Assembly (NCBI GenBank): GCA_021813905.1
Contig: JAKAJH010000012.1
Coordinates: forward strand, 1 to 61,520
DNA length: 61,520 bases
Source of the DNA: Bacteroidota bacterium
GTDB lineage: Bacteria; Bacteroidota; Ignavibacteria; UBA10030
Direction of reading: 5' to 3'
The position numbers and the translations under genes are program-made. Below the pieces are notes generated by a model. It saw nothing but the letters and a program-made list of their open reading frames with translations, had not been told where the DNA came from and ran no database searches. Positions 25,993 through 35,890 of this stretch are shown here, piece after piece; the first letter of the stretch is position 1, and every line of letters begins with the position of its first letter.

Positions 25993-26039
25993 AAACAAAA
26001 ACTCCGGCCTTCCGGGGAGCGCACTCCCGGAGGCCGGAG
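25993..26039 (-). terminator. Terminator of the dcw cluster after ftsZ
   Basis: A nearly perfect long hairpin (26002-26039; arms begin CTCCGGCC and end GGCCGGAG) is followed on the minus strand by TTTTTGTTT (complement of 25993-26001). It lies 119 bases after the ftsZ stop and before the DUF4159 promoter, so it separates the two units. Confidence 0.85.
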
Positions 26040-26157
26040 CGATGCCTCAGGACGCCCGTCACCGTGCCCGGACGGACGCCGAGATGTACCAACACATGCG
26101 ACAATCACCGCCGGAACATTCATCCGCGCACGGCGTATGCACGCGGACCGGCGACAG

Positions 26158-27333
26158 TCAGTCCATGATCTTCCGGAGAAACGCCGGCTTTTCCGTGTCC
26201 GACTTGTCGATCTTCTCCTGCTGCTCACCGGTCTCACGCAGCGGCGTGTTCGGCAGCTCGCGCCCGCGGCGCATGAACGCCGGCAGCTCGTACCGCTGAA
26301 GCTCTGTCGGACCGGTCGGCACGTGATCCGCCAGCTTGCTTACCGGCTTCGGCGGGCGCACGGCCTGCATCGCGCGCTTGTTGAAACCCGTCGCGATGAC
26401 GGTGACCATGAGGTCCTCGGTCATATTCTCGTCGATGACCACGCCGAGAATGACGTTGGCTTCCTCGCCGGCCACGTCGTGAATGATCTTCGTCGCCTCT
26501 TCCATCTCCACGAGGCTGAAGTTCTTTCCGCCGGTGATGTTGATGAGGATGCCCTGCGCGCCGGCGATGGAGACGCCGTCGAGCAGCGGGCTCGAGATCG
26601 CTGATTCCGCCGCTTCGATCGCACGGTTCTCACCCCGCGCAATGCCGGTTCCCATCAGCGCGTCGCCCATCTCCCTCATGATCGTCCGCACGTCGGCGAA
26701 GTCGACGTTGATGAAGCCGGGAACGGTGATCACTTCGGAAATGCCGCGGGCGGCGTTGTAGAGCACCTGATTGGCCACCTCGAACGCATCGGTGATCGGC
26801 GTGCGCCGGTCGATGATGTCCAGCAGCTTCTGGTTGGGGATCACGATGAGCGTGTCGACATTCTTCTTCAGCTCTTCCAGTCCTTCATCGGCCTGGCTCA
26901 GGCGTTTCTTGCCTTCGCTGTTGAACGGCTTCGTGACAATGCCGACGACGAGAGCACCGATGCTCTTGGCGATGTTGGCCACCAGCGGTGCGCCGCCGGT
27001 GCCCGTGCCGCCACCCATGCCGGCGGTAACGAACACCATATCGCAGCCGCTCAGCGCCTGTGCGATCTCTTCGCGGTCCTCTTCCACGGCCCGATAGCCC
27101 ATGCTGGGATCGGCGCCGGCGCCCAGGCCACGCGTCAGGTTCTTGCCGATCTGGATCTTGTGGGCCGCCCGGCTGCGCTCCAGGGCCTGCATATCCGTGT
27201 TGATCGCGACAAAATCGACGCCGGTCAGGCCTTTGTCGATCATGCCGTTCAATGCGTTGCCGCCACCTCCGCCAACACCGACGACGCGAATCTTTGCTCC
27301 GCGTCCAGCAAGGGGATCGAGTTCAATTGGCAC
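26158..27333 (-). CDS. ftsZ: Cell division protein FtsZ
   Basis: A 391-residue tubulin-like GTPase that forms the division ring. It shows [16 protein letters not shown], the tubulin signature [30 protein letters not shown] (T7 loop) and [11 protein letters not shown]. After a linker of about 60 residues the conserved C-terminal peptide [10 protein letters not shown], which binds FtsA, closes the protein. It is the last gene of the dcw cluster, 71 bases after ftsA, with a terminator behind it. Confidence 0.98.
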   Translation of the reverse strand: MPIELDPLAGRGAKIRVVGVGGGGGNALNGMIDKGLTGVDFVAINTDMQALERSRAAHKIQIGKNLTRGLGAGADPSMGYRAVEEDREEIAQALSGCDMVFVTAGMGGGTGTGGAPLVANIAKSIGALVVGIVTKPFNSEGKKRLSQADEGLEELKKNVDTLIVIPNQKLLDIIDRRTPITDAFEVANQVLYNAARGISEVITVPGFINVDFADVRTIMREMGDALMGTGIARGENRAIEAAESAISSPLLDGVSIAGAQGILINITGGKNFSLVEMEEATKIIHDVAGEEANVILGVVIDENMTEDLMVTVIATGFNKRAMQAVRPPKPVSKLADHVPTGPTELQRYELPAFMRRGRELPNTPLRETGEQQEKIDKSDTEKPAFLRKIMD

Positions 27334-27404
27334 GGTGATGCTCCTTGTGTTGTGTGGTTGTTTGGATGTTCAATAGTCAGTTCCGGCACCGCCTGCGCGG
27401 TGCA

Positions 27405-28643
27405 TTACAATTGATCGAACCATTCTTTCATGCGCCGGATGACGCTTCCTTTCTTCCCGTCTCTCAGGGCCGCGGTGATCGTGGAGCGGTCGCGATGCTT
27501 GATCTCGTGCATCACAAGCCCCACGCCGGTGGCATAGATCGGGTTTTCGATCTCGCGGACCAGTCCCGAACTGCCGCCGCCCGGAATGCCGATCTTTACC
27601 GGCATGCCGAGGACGTTGCTCGCCAGTTCCGCGGTCCCTTTGATCAGCGAGCCGCCGCCCGTGAGCACGACGCCGGCCGAAAGATGCCGCGAGTAGCCGG
27701 ATCGCTTGATCTCCAGCGCCGCGAACTCCAGGATCTCCTCCATGCGCGGCTGGATGACCTTGCACAGCAGCATCTTGTCGATCTCCGTCGCGGGACGGCC
27801 GCCGATGCCGGGAAGCGTGATCGGTTGATTATCCAGCACGGCCGGCTCGTAGGCGAATCCGTGCTCCTGCTTGATCCGCTCCGCCTGATCCGTCAGGATG
27901 CCGAAGCCCTTGCGGATATCGTCCGTCACCTTCTTGCCGGCGATGCCGATGACCGCCGTGTGCCGGATGGTGCGTTCTTCGAACACGGCAAGATCGGTCG
28001 TGCCGCCGCCGATATCCAGCAGCGCGACGCCGACTTCCTTCTCCTCATCCTCCAGTACTGCATAACTCGAGGCCAGGGGCTCCAGCACCATGTCATTCAC
28101 CTGCAGGCCCGCGCGCTGCACGCAGCGATAGATGTTCTGCGCCGCCGTCACGAGTCCCGTGATGATGTGAACGACCGCCTCCATGCGCACGCCCGACATG
28201 CCAACGGGATCGTAGATGCCGTCCTGTCCGTCCACGATGAACTGCTGCGGAATGACGTGGATGATCTTGCGGTCGAGCGGCAATGCGACTTTCTTCGTGT
28301 CCTCGATCAGCCGGTCGACGTCCTCCTGTGTGATCTCATTGTCCGGACGGCTGATCGCAATGACACCGCGGCTCTGAAAGCTCTGGATGTGATCACCCGC
28401 GATGCCGACGGTCACGGAATTGATGTGCACACCCGACTGCGCCTCCGCATCCGCGACGGCGGCCTGGATCGACTTGACCGTCTTGTCGATGTTTGTGACC
28501 ACGCCCCGCGTCAGGCCCTCCGACGGGCTGCGGCCCACGCCGAGGATCTTCAGCTTGCCGGGATGATTTTCATCGGGCGACGCCACGATCGCGCAGACTT
28601 TCGTCGTGCCAATATCCAGTCCAACCGAAATATCCTGTTCCAT
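27405..28643 (-). CDS. ftsA: Cell division protein FtsA
   Basis: A 412-residue actin-like ATPase tethering FtsZ to the membrane. Actin-fold phosphate loops are visible (VGLDIGTTKVCAIVA and VALLDIGGGTTDLAVF), the SHS2/1C domain lies between them, and GVVLTGGGSLIKGTAELA is the adenosine motif. The C-terminus GSVIRRMKEWFDQL is the amphipathic membrane-targeting helix. It lies between ftsQ and ftsZ as in most dcw clusters. Confidence 0.97.
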   Translation of the reverse strand: MEQDISVGLDIGTTKVCAIVASPDENHPGKLKILGVGRSPSEGLTRGVVTNIDKTVKSIQAAVADAEAQSGVHINSVTVGIAGDHIQSFQSRGVIAISRPDNEITQEDVDRLIEDTKKVALPLDRKIIHVIPQQFIVDGQDGIYDPVGMSGVRMEAVVHIITGLVTAAQNIYRCVQRAGLQVNDMVLEPLASSYAVLEDEEKEVGVALLDIGGGTTDLAVFEERTIRHTAVIGIAGKKVTDDIRKGFGILTDQAERIKQEHGFAYEPAVLDNQPITLPGIGGRPATEIDKMLLCKVIQPRMEEILEFAALEIKRSGYSRHLSAGVVLTGGGSLIKGTAELASNVLGMPVKIGIPGGGSSGLVREIENPIYATGVGLVMHEIKHRDRSTITAALRDGKKGSVIRRMKEWFDQL

Positions 28644-28681
28644 GCTCTTCCTTTATCGATCCGGCACACGCCGCCGGGGGG

Positions 28682-29434
28682 CTACAGATGATGGACGCCG
28701 TCGTTCCAGCGCACCACGACCTGATCGGCAAAGCGCAGGTCGACGTACTGCAGGTCCTGCGACCCGCGGTCATGCACGACGGTATTCCAGAACGTTTCCA
28801 GACGCGCGAGCTTCGGGGCGATGTCGCCCTGCCCGAAGATGATCGGCACGCTGTTGTCCGCCGAATACAGCACGATGTCGCCGCCGTTGCGGACCTGGAT
28901 CTCCGATACATTATGATACAATTCACTGCTCATGAACTTGAGCGCCGCGAGGATCTGCAGCGATTCCTGCACGTCCCCGGTGGTCAGATGTGAGCCGAGC
29001 GTCAGGGGCGCGGACGACGGAATGCCGCTGATGACCGGCAGGTCGATCAGCGTCCGCGAAACCGTGCGCGGCAGCACCACGCCGTCTTCGTCCAGGTAGA
29101 CCGGATCCGGCCGGTTGACGATGGCGATCGGCGACCGTTCTGTCACGGTGATCCGCAGGGTGCCCGGCAGATCGCGTTCCACAAGCGCGTCTTTCACATA
29201 ATGGTGGCTCATCACGTTCTGACGGATCGTCGTCAGGTCCGCCGTCGAGATGAGTGCGCCGGGCCGGACCTGCGCCAGCTGGATGATCTCATTCGCGCCC
29301 ACCAGCCGGTTGCCGCGGACCTCGATGTGCCGCAGCTTCAGACTCGTCTTCCACGCATTGGCGCCGGCGATGAGGCCGACCACCAGCACGAGCAGCACGA
29401 TGACGCCGATCCTGTTGGGACGAAGTTCGCTCAT
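28682..29434 (-). CDS. ftsQ: FtsQ/DivIB-type division protein
   Basis: A 250-residue bitopic protein: a short cytoplasmic N-terminus, one membrane segment (residues about 9-27), then a POTRA domain (LKLRHIEVRGNRLVGANEII to VKDALVERDLPGTLRITVTE) and a beta domain (PVYLDEDGVVLPRTV onward). FtsQ recruits FtsL/FtsB and regulates septal peptidoglycan synthesis. The start overlaps the murB stop by 4 bases. Sequence conservation is low outside POTRA, as usual; position supports the call. Confidence 0.9.
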   Translation of the reverse strand: MSELRPNRIGVIVLLVLVVGLIAGANAWKTSLKLRHIEVRGNRLVGANEIIQLAQVRPGALISTADLTTIRQNVMSHHYVKDALVERDLPGTLRITVTERSPIAIVNRPDPVYLDEDGVVLPRTVSRTLIDLPVISGIPSSAPLTLGSHLTTGDVQESLQILAALKFMSSELYHNVSEIQVRNGGDIVLYSADNSVPIIFGQGDIAPKLARLETFWNTVVHDRGSQDLQYVDLRFADQVVVRWNDGVHHL

Positions 29435-30348
29435 GCGAGCAGCGCTTTCATCTCTTCCGAAAATCCGACCGGTTTTACTTCCAGCTCCAGCATGATGCCC
29501 GACCTCTGGTAGACTGTCCGGCGCACGATGTCGATGAGCCGGACCACATCAGCGGCCTTCGCACCACCGAGGTTCACCATGAAATTCGCGTGCTTCTCCG
29601 AGACCTGCGCCTGTCCGACCTTTTTGCCTTTCAGTCCCGCTTCTTCGATCAGCTTCGCCGCAAAGTTGTTCGGCGGATTCTTGAACATGCTTCCCAGGTT
29701 TGGCAGCTCCAGCGGCTGCGTCGCATTGCGTTTCTGGATCAATTCCTTGCGGCGTTTCGCCAGCGCGTCCACATCGCCCGCCGGCAGCCGGAATCGCGCA
29801 GTCAGCACCACGTCTCCCGCGAAGCCGGATCGCCGGTACGCGAACCGCGCATCCGCTTTCTTCACCCACACCAACGCGCCCTGCCGAAGCACTTCCACGT
29901 CCACAATGTGATCCGCCGTTTCTCCGCCGTGCGCGCCGGCATTCATCACGACCGCGCCGCCCACGGTTCCCGGAATTCCCGCCAGCATCTCCACGCCCGC
30001 CAGACCGCGCTGCACGCAGAAGTCCACGAACTTGGTCAGACGCGCGCCGGCCTGGGCCGACACAAGATCACCGTCCATCACGATGTCCGAGAGACATCGC
30101 TCCACATTCACCACCGCGCCGCGAATACCGTCGTCGCTGACGAGCAGGTTGCTTCCCCGGCCGATCATCATGACCGGATACCGGTTCTCGCCGAAGTACC
30201 GCAGCACCGTGATCAGCTCATCGCGGCTCGCCGGCTCCAGGTAGAAATCCGCCGGTCCGCCGACGCGCATCCAGGTGTATTTCTCCATCGGCTCGTTCAT
30301 CGCCACCAGACCGTGGACGATGGACTGGATGTCGCTCAGGGCGATCAT
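29431..30348 (-). CDS. murB: UDP-N-acetylenolpyruvoylglucosamine reductase, type II
   Basis: A 305-residue FAD enzyme that reduces UDP-GlcNAc-enolpyruvate to UDP-MurNAc. FAD-binding segments: MRVGGPADFYLEPASRDELI, MIGRGSNLLVSDDGIRG, AGIPGTVGGAVVMNAGAHG. The catalytic Ser is in NLGSMFKNP, and QVSEKHANFMVN is the C-terminal signature. The length and lack of a Tyr loop indicate a type II enzyme. It overlaps murC and ftsQ by 4 bases on either side. Confidence 0.97.
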   Translation of the reverse strand: MIALSDIQSIVHGLVAMNEPMEKYTWMRVGGPADFYLEPASRDELITVLRYFGENRYPVMMIGRGSNLLVSDDGIRGAVVNVERCLSDIVMDGDLVSAQAGARLTKFVDFCVQRGLAGVEMLAGIPGTVGGAVVMNAGAHGGETADHIVDVEVLRQGALVWVKKADARFAYRRSGFAGDVVLTARFRLPAGDVDALAKRRKELIQKRNATQPLELPNLGSMFKNPPNNFAAKLIEEAGLKGKKVGQAQVSEKHANFMVNLGGAKAADVVRLIDIVRRTVYQRSGIMLELEVKPVGFSEEMKALLA

Positions 30349-31727
30349 TTCGCGTTCAGCAGCGCCAGAAATTTCTCGCCGTACTTCCAGATGTCTCCGG
30401 CGCCCATCGTAATCACGATGTCACCCGGCTTCGTGATGGTCTTCAGGAACGCCGGAACAGAATTCTTGTCCGGCACCGAGTACACTTCCTTGTGGCCGAA
30501 TTGCTTCGCCGCGTTGACGATCAGCTCGCCGGTGATGCCCTGGATCGGCTCCTCGCGCGCCGGATAGATATCGGTCACGACGAGCACATCCGACAACAGG
30601 AACGACTTGCCGAACTCCTCGTAGAAATCGCGCGTGCGGGTGAACAGATGCGGCTGGAACACGCACACCACGCGCCGCCGCCAGCCCGATTTCGCTCCCG
30701 CCAGCGTTGCACGGCATTCGGTCGGATGATGGGCGTAGTCATCATACAGCGTGATGCCCGCTGCTTCGCCTTTCTTTTCCCACCGGCGATAGACGCCGCT
30801 GAATTTCTCGATGCCGGCTTTGATCTTTTCGAACGGAATGCCAAGCTCCAGCCCGACCGCGATCGCGCCGAGCGAGTTCTGCACATTGTGCTTGCCGGGC
30901 ACGTGCAGGGTGACGGTGCCGAGATCCGTGTGATTCCGGACAAGCGTGTAGGTGCTCGTATTTTCTCTGTGGCGGATGTCCACGGCCTGCACGTCCGCCT
31001 GCGGGTTCAGTCCGTAGGTGACAATCTTCTTCCTGCTCAACTGCGGCATGATGTCCAACAGCGCCGGTTCATCCAGGCTCAGCACGACAAAGCCGTAGAA
31101 CGGCACCTTGGTGGCGAACTGCACGAACGCGCCTTTGATATCCTCGAGGTCCCGGTAGCAGTCGAGATGGTCCGTCTCGAGTGTCGTGAGCACCGCGATG
31201 GTGGGTGTGATCGACAGGAATGACCGATCGAACTCGTCGGCTTCGACGACAATGAAATCGCCTTTGCCGAGCCGTGCGTTCGTGCCACCGAGGCCGCTCA
31301 GCTTGCCGCCCACGATGACGGTCGGATCGAACCCGCCTTCCATCAGCACGAGGCTGGTCATGGAGGTGGTCGTGGTCTTGCCGTGCGTGCCGGCAATGCC
31401 GATGCCGTACTTCAGGCGCATCACCTCGGCCAACATTTCCGCGCGACGCACGAGCGGAATCTTCCGCGTCTGCGCCGCCACCATTTCCGGGTTATCCGGC
31501 GCCACGGCGGAAGAATACACGACCGTATCGACATCCGCGGCGATATTCTCCGCGCGATGGCCCTCGAAGATCGTCGCGCCCAGGCGCTGGAGGCGTTCCG
31601 TCACATCCGAGAGCGCGCGGTCCGACCCGCTGACGCGGAATCCCTGGTCGAGCAGGATCTCCGCGATGCCGCTCATGCCGATGCCGCCGATGCCGATGAA
31701 ATGCAGTTTCTTGATCGAACTGAACAT
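30345..31727 (-). CDS. murC: UDP-N-acetylmuramate--L-alanine ligase
   Basis: A 460-residue Mur ligase adding the first stem amino acid. N-terminal HFIGIGGIGMSGIAEILL binds UDP-MurNAc; the ATP loop is GIAGTHGKTTTTSM; DDYAHHPTEC and FQPHLFTRTRDF follow. It starts 3 bases after the small membrane-protein gene that separates it from murG. Confidence 0.98.
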   Translation of the reverse strand: MFSSIKKLHFIGIGGIGMSGIAEILLDQGFRVSGSDRALSDVTERLQRLGATIFEGHRAENIAADVDTVVYSSAVAPDNPEMVAAQTRKIPLVRRAEMLAEVMRLKYGIGIAGTHGKTTTTSMTSLVLMEGGFDPTVIVGGKLSGLGGTNARLGKGDFIVVEADEFDRSFLSITPTIAVLTTLETDHLDCYRDLEDIKGAFVQFATKVPFYGFVVLSLDEPALLDIMPQLSRKKIVTYGLNPQADVQAVDIRHRENTSTYTLVRNHTDLGTVTLHVPGKHNVQNSLGAIAVGLELGIPFEKIKAGIEKFSGVYRRWEKKGEAAGITLYDDYAHHPTECRATLAGAKSGWRRRVVCVFQPHLFTRTRDFYEEFGKSFLLSDVLVVTDIYPAREEPIQGITGELIVNAAKQFGHKEVYSVPDKNSVPAFLKTITKPGDIVITMGAGDIWKYGEKFLALLNAK

Positions 31728-31730
31728 GGA

Positions 31731-32252
31731 TCACGTTTCCTGTCTGAAGAACGACGAAATCCGGGTTCCGCCGCCGAGGCCGAACCGACCGGTCCGGCCG
31801 GGGACCCGCGCAGCGATCTTTTCCATCTCCGCCACCAGCTCGCGGTCCCGCTCATACCGCCCGACCCGAATGCGAATGGGGAGCGGCCGCAGCTTGAGCT
31901 TGATCGTGATCTGCTGAAAGCGACCGGCCGTTTGCACCAGCCGTTCGCGGCCGATGTGCATCCACTCAATATCCTCGATCGCGATGCTGCGCTCCCGGCG
32001 GCGGGTGTGGAACACGATGCGCTCCGGCTCGATGATGAGACGCCGTCCCCGCCAGATGTTGAGGAACAGCGCCACCAGCGCAACGAAGAAAAAGGTGATA
32101 ATGATGTACACGATCGGATCGTTGAACACGAAGCTAAACTGATCTTCGACGAAGCTCCCGCGGATTCCGGCATAAAGTACCAGCGTGCCGAGATAGATCA
32201 GCGCCTGCTGATAGTAGAAATCGAGCTTATATCGGAAGATCTTCTGCTGCAT
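31731..32252 (-). CDS. Small membrane protein with PH-like domain, inserted in the dcw cluster
   Basis: A 173-residue protein not recognised as a standard dcw gene. Two membrane segments (residues about 16-33 and 46-66) are followed by a basic, beta-rich domain (RRLIIEPERIVFHTRRRERS, IEDIEWMHIGRERLV, ITIKLKLRPLPIRIRVGRYE), which resembles the PH-like (bPH/YdbS-type) domain found behind membrane helices, and then a helix (DRELVAEMEKIAARV) and a Gly/Arg tail. Its start shares one base with the murG stop (TAATG), and murC follows 3 bases after, so it is translated with the cluster. Function is unknown; a role in septal peptidoglycan synthesis is inferred from position. Confidence 0.75.
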   Translation of the reverse strand: MQQKIFRYKLDFYYQQALIYLGTLVLYAGIRGSFVEDQFSFVFNDPIVYIIITFFFVALVALFLNIWRGRRLIIEPERIVFHTRRRERSIAIEDIEWMHIGRERLVQTAGRFQQITIKLKLRPLPIRIRVGRYERDRELVAEMEKIAARVPGRTGRFGLGGGTRISSFFRQET

Positions 32253-33346
32253 TATCGTTTGATGAGTCCCAGTATTCGCTCCGCGACCACACGGTCGGCG
32301 TCGGGTCTTCCGAGCCGCCGACTCGCTTCGTGCATTTTCATTCTCGCTCCGGCGTCGGCAAGAAGCTTCTGCACTTCCGTCGTCAACCGTGATTCGACCT
32401 GCGCGTCCGGGACCAGCACTGCTGCCCCGGCCTCCGCGAGCGTCCGCGCATTCACCGTCTGGTGGTCTGCGGCCGCATGCGGATACGGGACCAGAATCGC
32501 CGGCTTTCCAAGTCGCGTGATCTCCGCCAGCGTCGTCGCACCCGCCCGGCAGACGACAATATCCGCCGCCGCGTAGGCCTGATCCATTGCTTCAATGAAC
32601 GGTCCCGTCCAGCGGGTCGCGGATCGTTCTTCCGCACGGGGCGAATCCGACGTTCCGGTCTGCCAGATCAGCTGCACACCGTGCTCCTGTGCCCAGGGGC
32701 CGAGCTGCGTCTCCACGGTGCGATTGATGCTTGCCGCGCCCAGACTTCCGCCGAACACCAGCACCGTCGGCGCTGCGGGATCAAGGCCGAATGTCCGGGC
32801 CGCCGTCTCGCGATCGGCCGCATCCAACGCAGCTCGCGTCGGCGTGCCGACCACTTCCATCGTCTCCGGCCGGCGCAGCCACTTGCGCGTTGCTTCGAAC
32901 GCCGTGAAGACGATTCGCGCCCGACGCTCGAGCAGCCGTGTCGTCACGCCGGGGAAACTGTTCGACTCGTGCACCACGACCGGAACGCCGAGCCGGGCCG
33001 CCACCGAAAGCACCGGACCGCAGACGTAGCCGCCGGTGCCGATCGCAACGTCCGGCCTGAACCGGCGGACGAGAACAAACGACTGTATCAGCGACACCAC
33101 CAGCTTCAGCGGGAAAAGCAGATTGCCCGGACGAAGATTCCGGTGAAATCCGCTGATCCAGATTGTCGCGAACGGATATCCTTTTTGCGGCACGACCCGC
33201 GCTTCGATCTTCTGCGCCGTTCCGACGAACAGAAACTGCGCATCGGGGCGCAACGCTTTGATCTCGTCCGCGATCGCCAGCGCCGGGAACAGGTGTCCAC
33301 CCGTTCCACCGCCCGCCAGCAGGATCCGTGGTGCATCGGCCGCCAC
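32252..33346 (-). CDS. murG: Lipid II synthase MurG (GlcNAc transferase)
   Basis: A 364-residue GT28 glycosyltransferase adding GlcNAc to lipid I at the inner face of the membrane. Signatures: AGGGTGGHLFPALAIADEI (G-loop 1), GTGGYVCGPVLSVA (second loop), VFGGSLGAASINRTVE and the UDP-GlcNAc-binding CRAGATTLAEI with PYPHAAADHQTVNA. It is followed directly by the unknown membrane-protein gene. Confidence 0.97.
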   Translation of the reverse strand: MAADAPRILLAGGGTGGHLFPALAIADEIKALRPDAQFLFVGTAQKIEARVVPQKGYPFATIWISGFHRNLRPGNLLFPLKLVVSLIQSFVLVRRFRPDVAIGTGGYVCGPVLSVAARLGVPVVVHESNSFPGVTTRLLERRARIVFTAFEATRKWLRRPETMEVVGTPTRAALDAADRETAARTFGLDPAAPTVLVFGGSLGAASINRTVETQLGPWAQEHGVQLIWQTGTSDSPRAEERSATRWTGPFIEAMDQAYAAADIVVCRAGATTLAEITRLGKPAILVPYPHAAADHQTVNARTLAEAGAAVLVPDAQVESRLTTEVQKLLADAGARMKMHEASRRLGRPDADRVVAERILGLIKR

Positions 33347-33354
33347 GCCGGCTC

Positions 33355-34524
33355 CTAGTACACTTTGCTCAGCCCGGCATCGGGCGGTGCCGCCGCTGCG
33401 GTCGCGTCCGACACTTTCGGCGCGCGCGGATGCAGGTCGGTGTAGGCGGAAATATTCAGCAGCACACCCACCGCATAGCCGGAGAAGATCAGCGAAGAGC
33501 CGCCGTAGCTGATGAAGGGCATCGGCAGACCGGTCGTCGGCAGCAGACCGAGCGCCACGCTGGCGTTCACGAGCGCATACAGCGTGATGGTGCTCGTGAT
33601 CGCGATGGCGAGATAGCGCGAGAACTCATCGCGTGCCGCCCGGGCGATCCGGAATCCGCGCAGCATGATGAACAGAAATGCTGCCGTGATCAGGATGGTC
33701 CCGATCAGTCCGTATTCTTCGCCGATGATCGAAAAGACGAAATCGTTGTGCGGCTCCGGGAGGAAGAAGTCCCGTTGCCGGCTCTCGCCGGGCCCGACGC
33801 CGAACAGTCCGCCGTTGCCGAAGGCGATGATGCCCTGGTAAAGCTGATGGCTCATCTTTCCCGACGAGTGTCCTTCGATGAATGATTTCATGCGCGCCAG
33901 CCGATACGGAGCGATCAGCACGTAGAGCGCCAGCACGGGCAGCATCGCCGCCGCAGTCAGCGCCAGATGTTTAAGGCGCACGCGTCCGACGAACAGCATG
34001 ATCATGCTCAACGCGCCGATCATGGCGCCGGTGCTGAAATTCGGCTGCAGCATCACCAGCACGGTGACAATGCCGATCCAGATCATGACCGGAATGAATC
34101 CCTGCCGGAAATCGCGGATCAGATCTCCCTTCGTCGCGATGAGGAGACTGATGTGGAACAGCAACACAAACTTCGCGAACTCCGACGGCTGGAAGCCGAT
34201 GCCGCCGAACCGCAGCCAGCGCACCGCGCCCTTCGTTTCGCCGCCCAGCACGAGTGTCACCGCCAGCAGGCCGATGGCGATGATCAATGCCGGTTTCGTC
34301 AGTTTCTTGTAGACCGTATACGGCACCGTGATCCCGACGAACAGCGCCGCGATGCTGAGCAGGATCTTGATCGCGTGGAGGTCGAGGTAATGATCCATAT
34401 TGTCGAAACGCCGGTATGCCAGCTCCGCTGACGCGCTGTACACGACGCCCACGCTGACGACCATCAGCGCCAGGACGGTGATGAGCGTCGGAAGGTCGAT
34501 ATGATTGCGCCGGACGCGGATCAC
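33355..34524 (-). CDS. ftsW: FtsW, SEDS-family peptidoglycan glycosyltransferase
   Basis: A 389-residue polytopic SEDS protein with about ten membrane segments. FQPSEFAKFVLLFHISLL, GIIAFGNGGLFGVGPGESRQRDFFLPEPHNDFVFSIIGEEYG and TTGLPMPFISYGGSSLI are diagnostic; in full the second covers 33696-33824. It polymerises septal glycan with FtsI. GTG 34524 (GTGA overlap with the murD stop) is chosen over the open extension to 34596, which overlaps murD by 76 bases. Confidence 0.95.
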   Translation of the reverse strand: MIRVRRNHIDLPTLITVLALMVVSVGVVYSASAELAYRRFDNMDHYLDLHAIKILLSIAALFVGITVPYTVYKKLTKPALIIAIGLLAVTLVLGGETKGAVRWLRFGGIGFQPSEFAKFVLLFHISLLIATKGDLIRDFRQGFIPVMIWIGIVTVLVMLQPNFSTGAMIGALSMIMLFVGRVRLKHLALTAAAMLPVLALYVLIAPYRLARMKSFIEGHSSGKMSHQLYQGIIAFGNGGLFGVGPGESRQRDFFLPEPHNDFVFSIIGEEYGLIGTILITAAFLFIMLRGFRIARAARDEFSRYLAIAITSTITLYALVNASVALGLLPTTGLPMPFISYGGSSLIFSGYAVGVLLNISAYTDLHPRAPKVSDATAAAAPPDAGLSKVY

Positions 34525-35870
34525 AACGCCTCCACCAGTTGCTTGAAGACTTCGCCGCGGTGCTCGTAGTTCCGGAACCAGTCGAATGATGCGCACGCGG
34601 GGGAGAGCAGCACCACGTCGCCGCGGTGCGCCACCGAGCGCGCGACCGTCACCGCTTCCTCCATCGAGGCCGCATGACGAATCGGAACAACATCACGGAA
34701 TGCCGCCTCGACCGTCCCGGCCGATTCACCGATCGCCACGATCGACCGCACATGCGCGCGGACCAGCTCCGTCAGCCGCGCATAGTCATTGCCCTTGTCC
34801 CGTCCGCCCAACAGCACCACGATGGGCTCGCGGAACGACTGGAGCGCGTACCAGACCGAATCCACGTTGGTCGCTTTGGAATCATTGACGTACCGGACGC
34901 CGTCCACCTCGCGGACAAACTCGAGCCGGTGCTCCACGCCCTTGAAGTTCCGCAGCGTCGCCCGCATGGACGCCGCGCTGACACCGCTCAGTTGACCGAT
35001 CAGCGCCGCCGCCATGGCGTTCGCAAGATTGTGCGCGCCGCGGATGCTGATCTGTTCGGTGGGGATGACAGAGACCGTCGCTCCGCCCATCCGGATCACC
35101 AGCTCATCCCGCTCGACGAACGCGCCCTCATCCAGCGCCCGTTGGATGCTGAATGCCACCGTCCGGCACCGGGCGTTGGCGACCACGCGCCGCGTCCATT
35201 CATCATCGGCATTGTAGACGAGTACGTCGTTCTTTGTCTGGTTCCGGAAGATGCGCGCTTTGGAGGCGGCGTACCGTTCCATCGAATGGCCATAGCGATC
35301 CATGTGGTCCGGCGTGATATTCAGCAGGGCCGCGATCGACGGTCGGAACCGTTCCGTATGGTCGAGTTGAAAGCTGCTCACTTCCAGAACGACAGTGTGT
35401 GTTTCAGCCAGATCCAGAACGACGGATGAGAATGCCGTGCCAATATTGCCCGCAACAACGTGTTCTTTCTTTGCATCGCCCAGAACCCTCCCAACGAGTG
35501 TGGTGGTCGTGGTCTTGCCGTTGCTGCCGGTGATGGCGATGATGGGGGCGGGACAGAACCATGAACCGACCTCCAGTTCCGATACGACCCGGATCCCGCG
35601 TTGCTGTGCGTCCCGCACCACGGGAGCGTCCGACGGGACGCCCGGACTGATCACCATCAGCGAACACTCAAAGACCCGCGGACTGTGACCTCCTGTCTCC
35701 GTCTCAATACCGGCGCCGCGCAATTCGGCGACGGCCTGTGCGATCGTGGCTTCCGCTTGCCGGTCGCTGACGAATACGTGCGCACCGTGCGAGGCGAGAA
35801 GCCGAGCCACCGCGACGCCGCTGCGTGCGGCGCCGATGACCGATACCCGTTGCTGCTGCAAAGAATCCAT
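34521..35870 (-). CDS. murD: UDP-N-acetylmuramoylalanine--D-glutamate ligase
   Basis: A 449-residue Mur ligase adding D-Glu. N-terminal RVSVIGAARSGVAVARLLA binds the UDP substrate; ATP loop AITGSNGKTTTTTLVG; NITPDHMDRYG; VEHRLEFVREVDGVRYVNDSKATN is the family signature (substrate-binding histidine and SKAT). It overlaps ftsW by GTGA and follows mraY after 20 bases. Confidence 0.97.
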   Translation of the reverse strand: MDSLQQQRVSVIGAARSGVAVARLLASHGAHVFVSDRQAEATIAQAVAELRGAGIETETGGHSPRVFECSLMVISPGVPSDAPVVRDAQQRGIRVVSELEVGSWFCPAPIIAITGSNGKTTTTTLVGRVLGDAKKEHVVAGNIGTAFSSVVLDLAETHTVVLEVSSFQLDHTERFRPSIAALLNITPDHMDRYGHSMERYAASKARIFRNQTKNDVLVYNADDEWTRRVVANARCRTVAFSIQRALDEGAFVERDELVIRMGGATVSVIPTEQISIRGAHNLANAMAAALIGQLSGVSAASMRATLRNFKGVEHRLEFVREVDGVRYVNDSKATNVDSVWYALQSFREPIVVLLGGRDKGNDYARLTELVRAHVRSIVAIGESAGTVEAAFRDVVPIRHAASMEEAVTVARSVAHRGDVVLLSPACASFDWFRNYEHRGEVFKQLVEAL

Positions 35871-35890
35871 GAATCACACCCGTCCATCCA

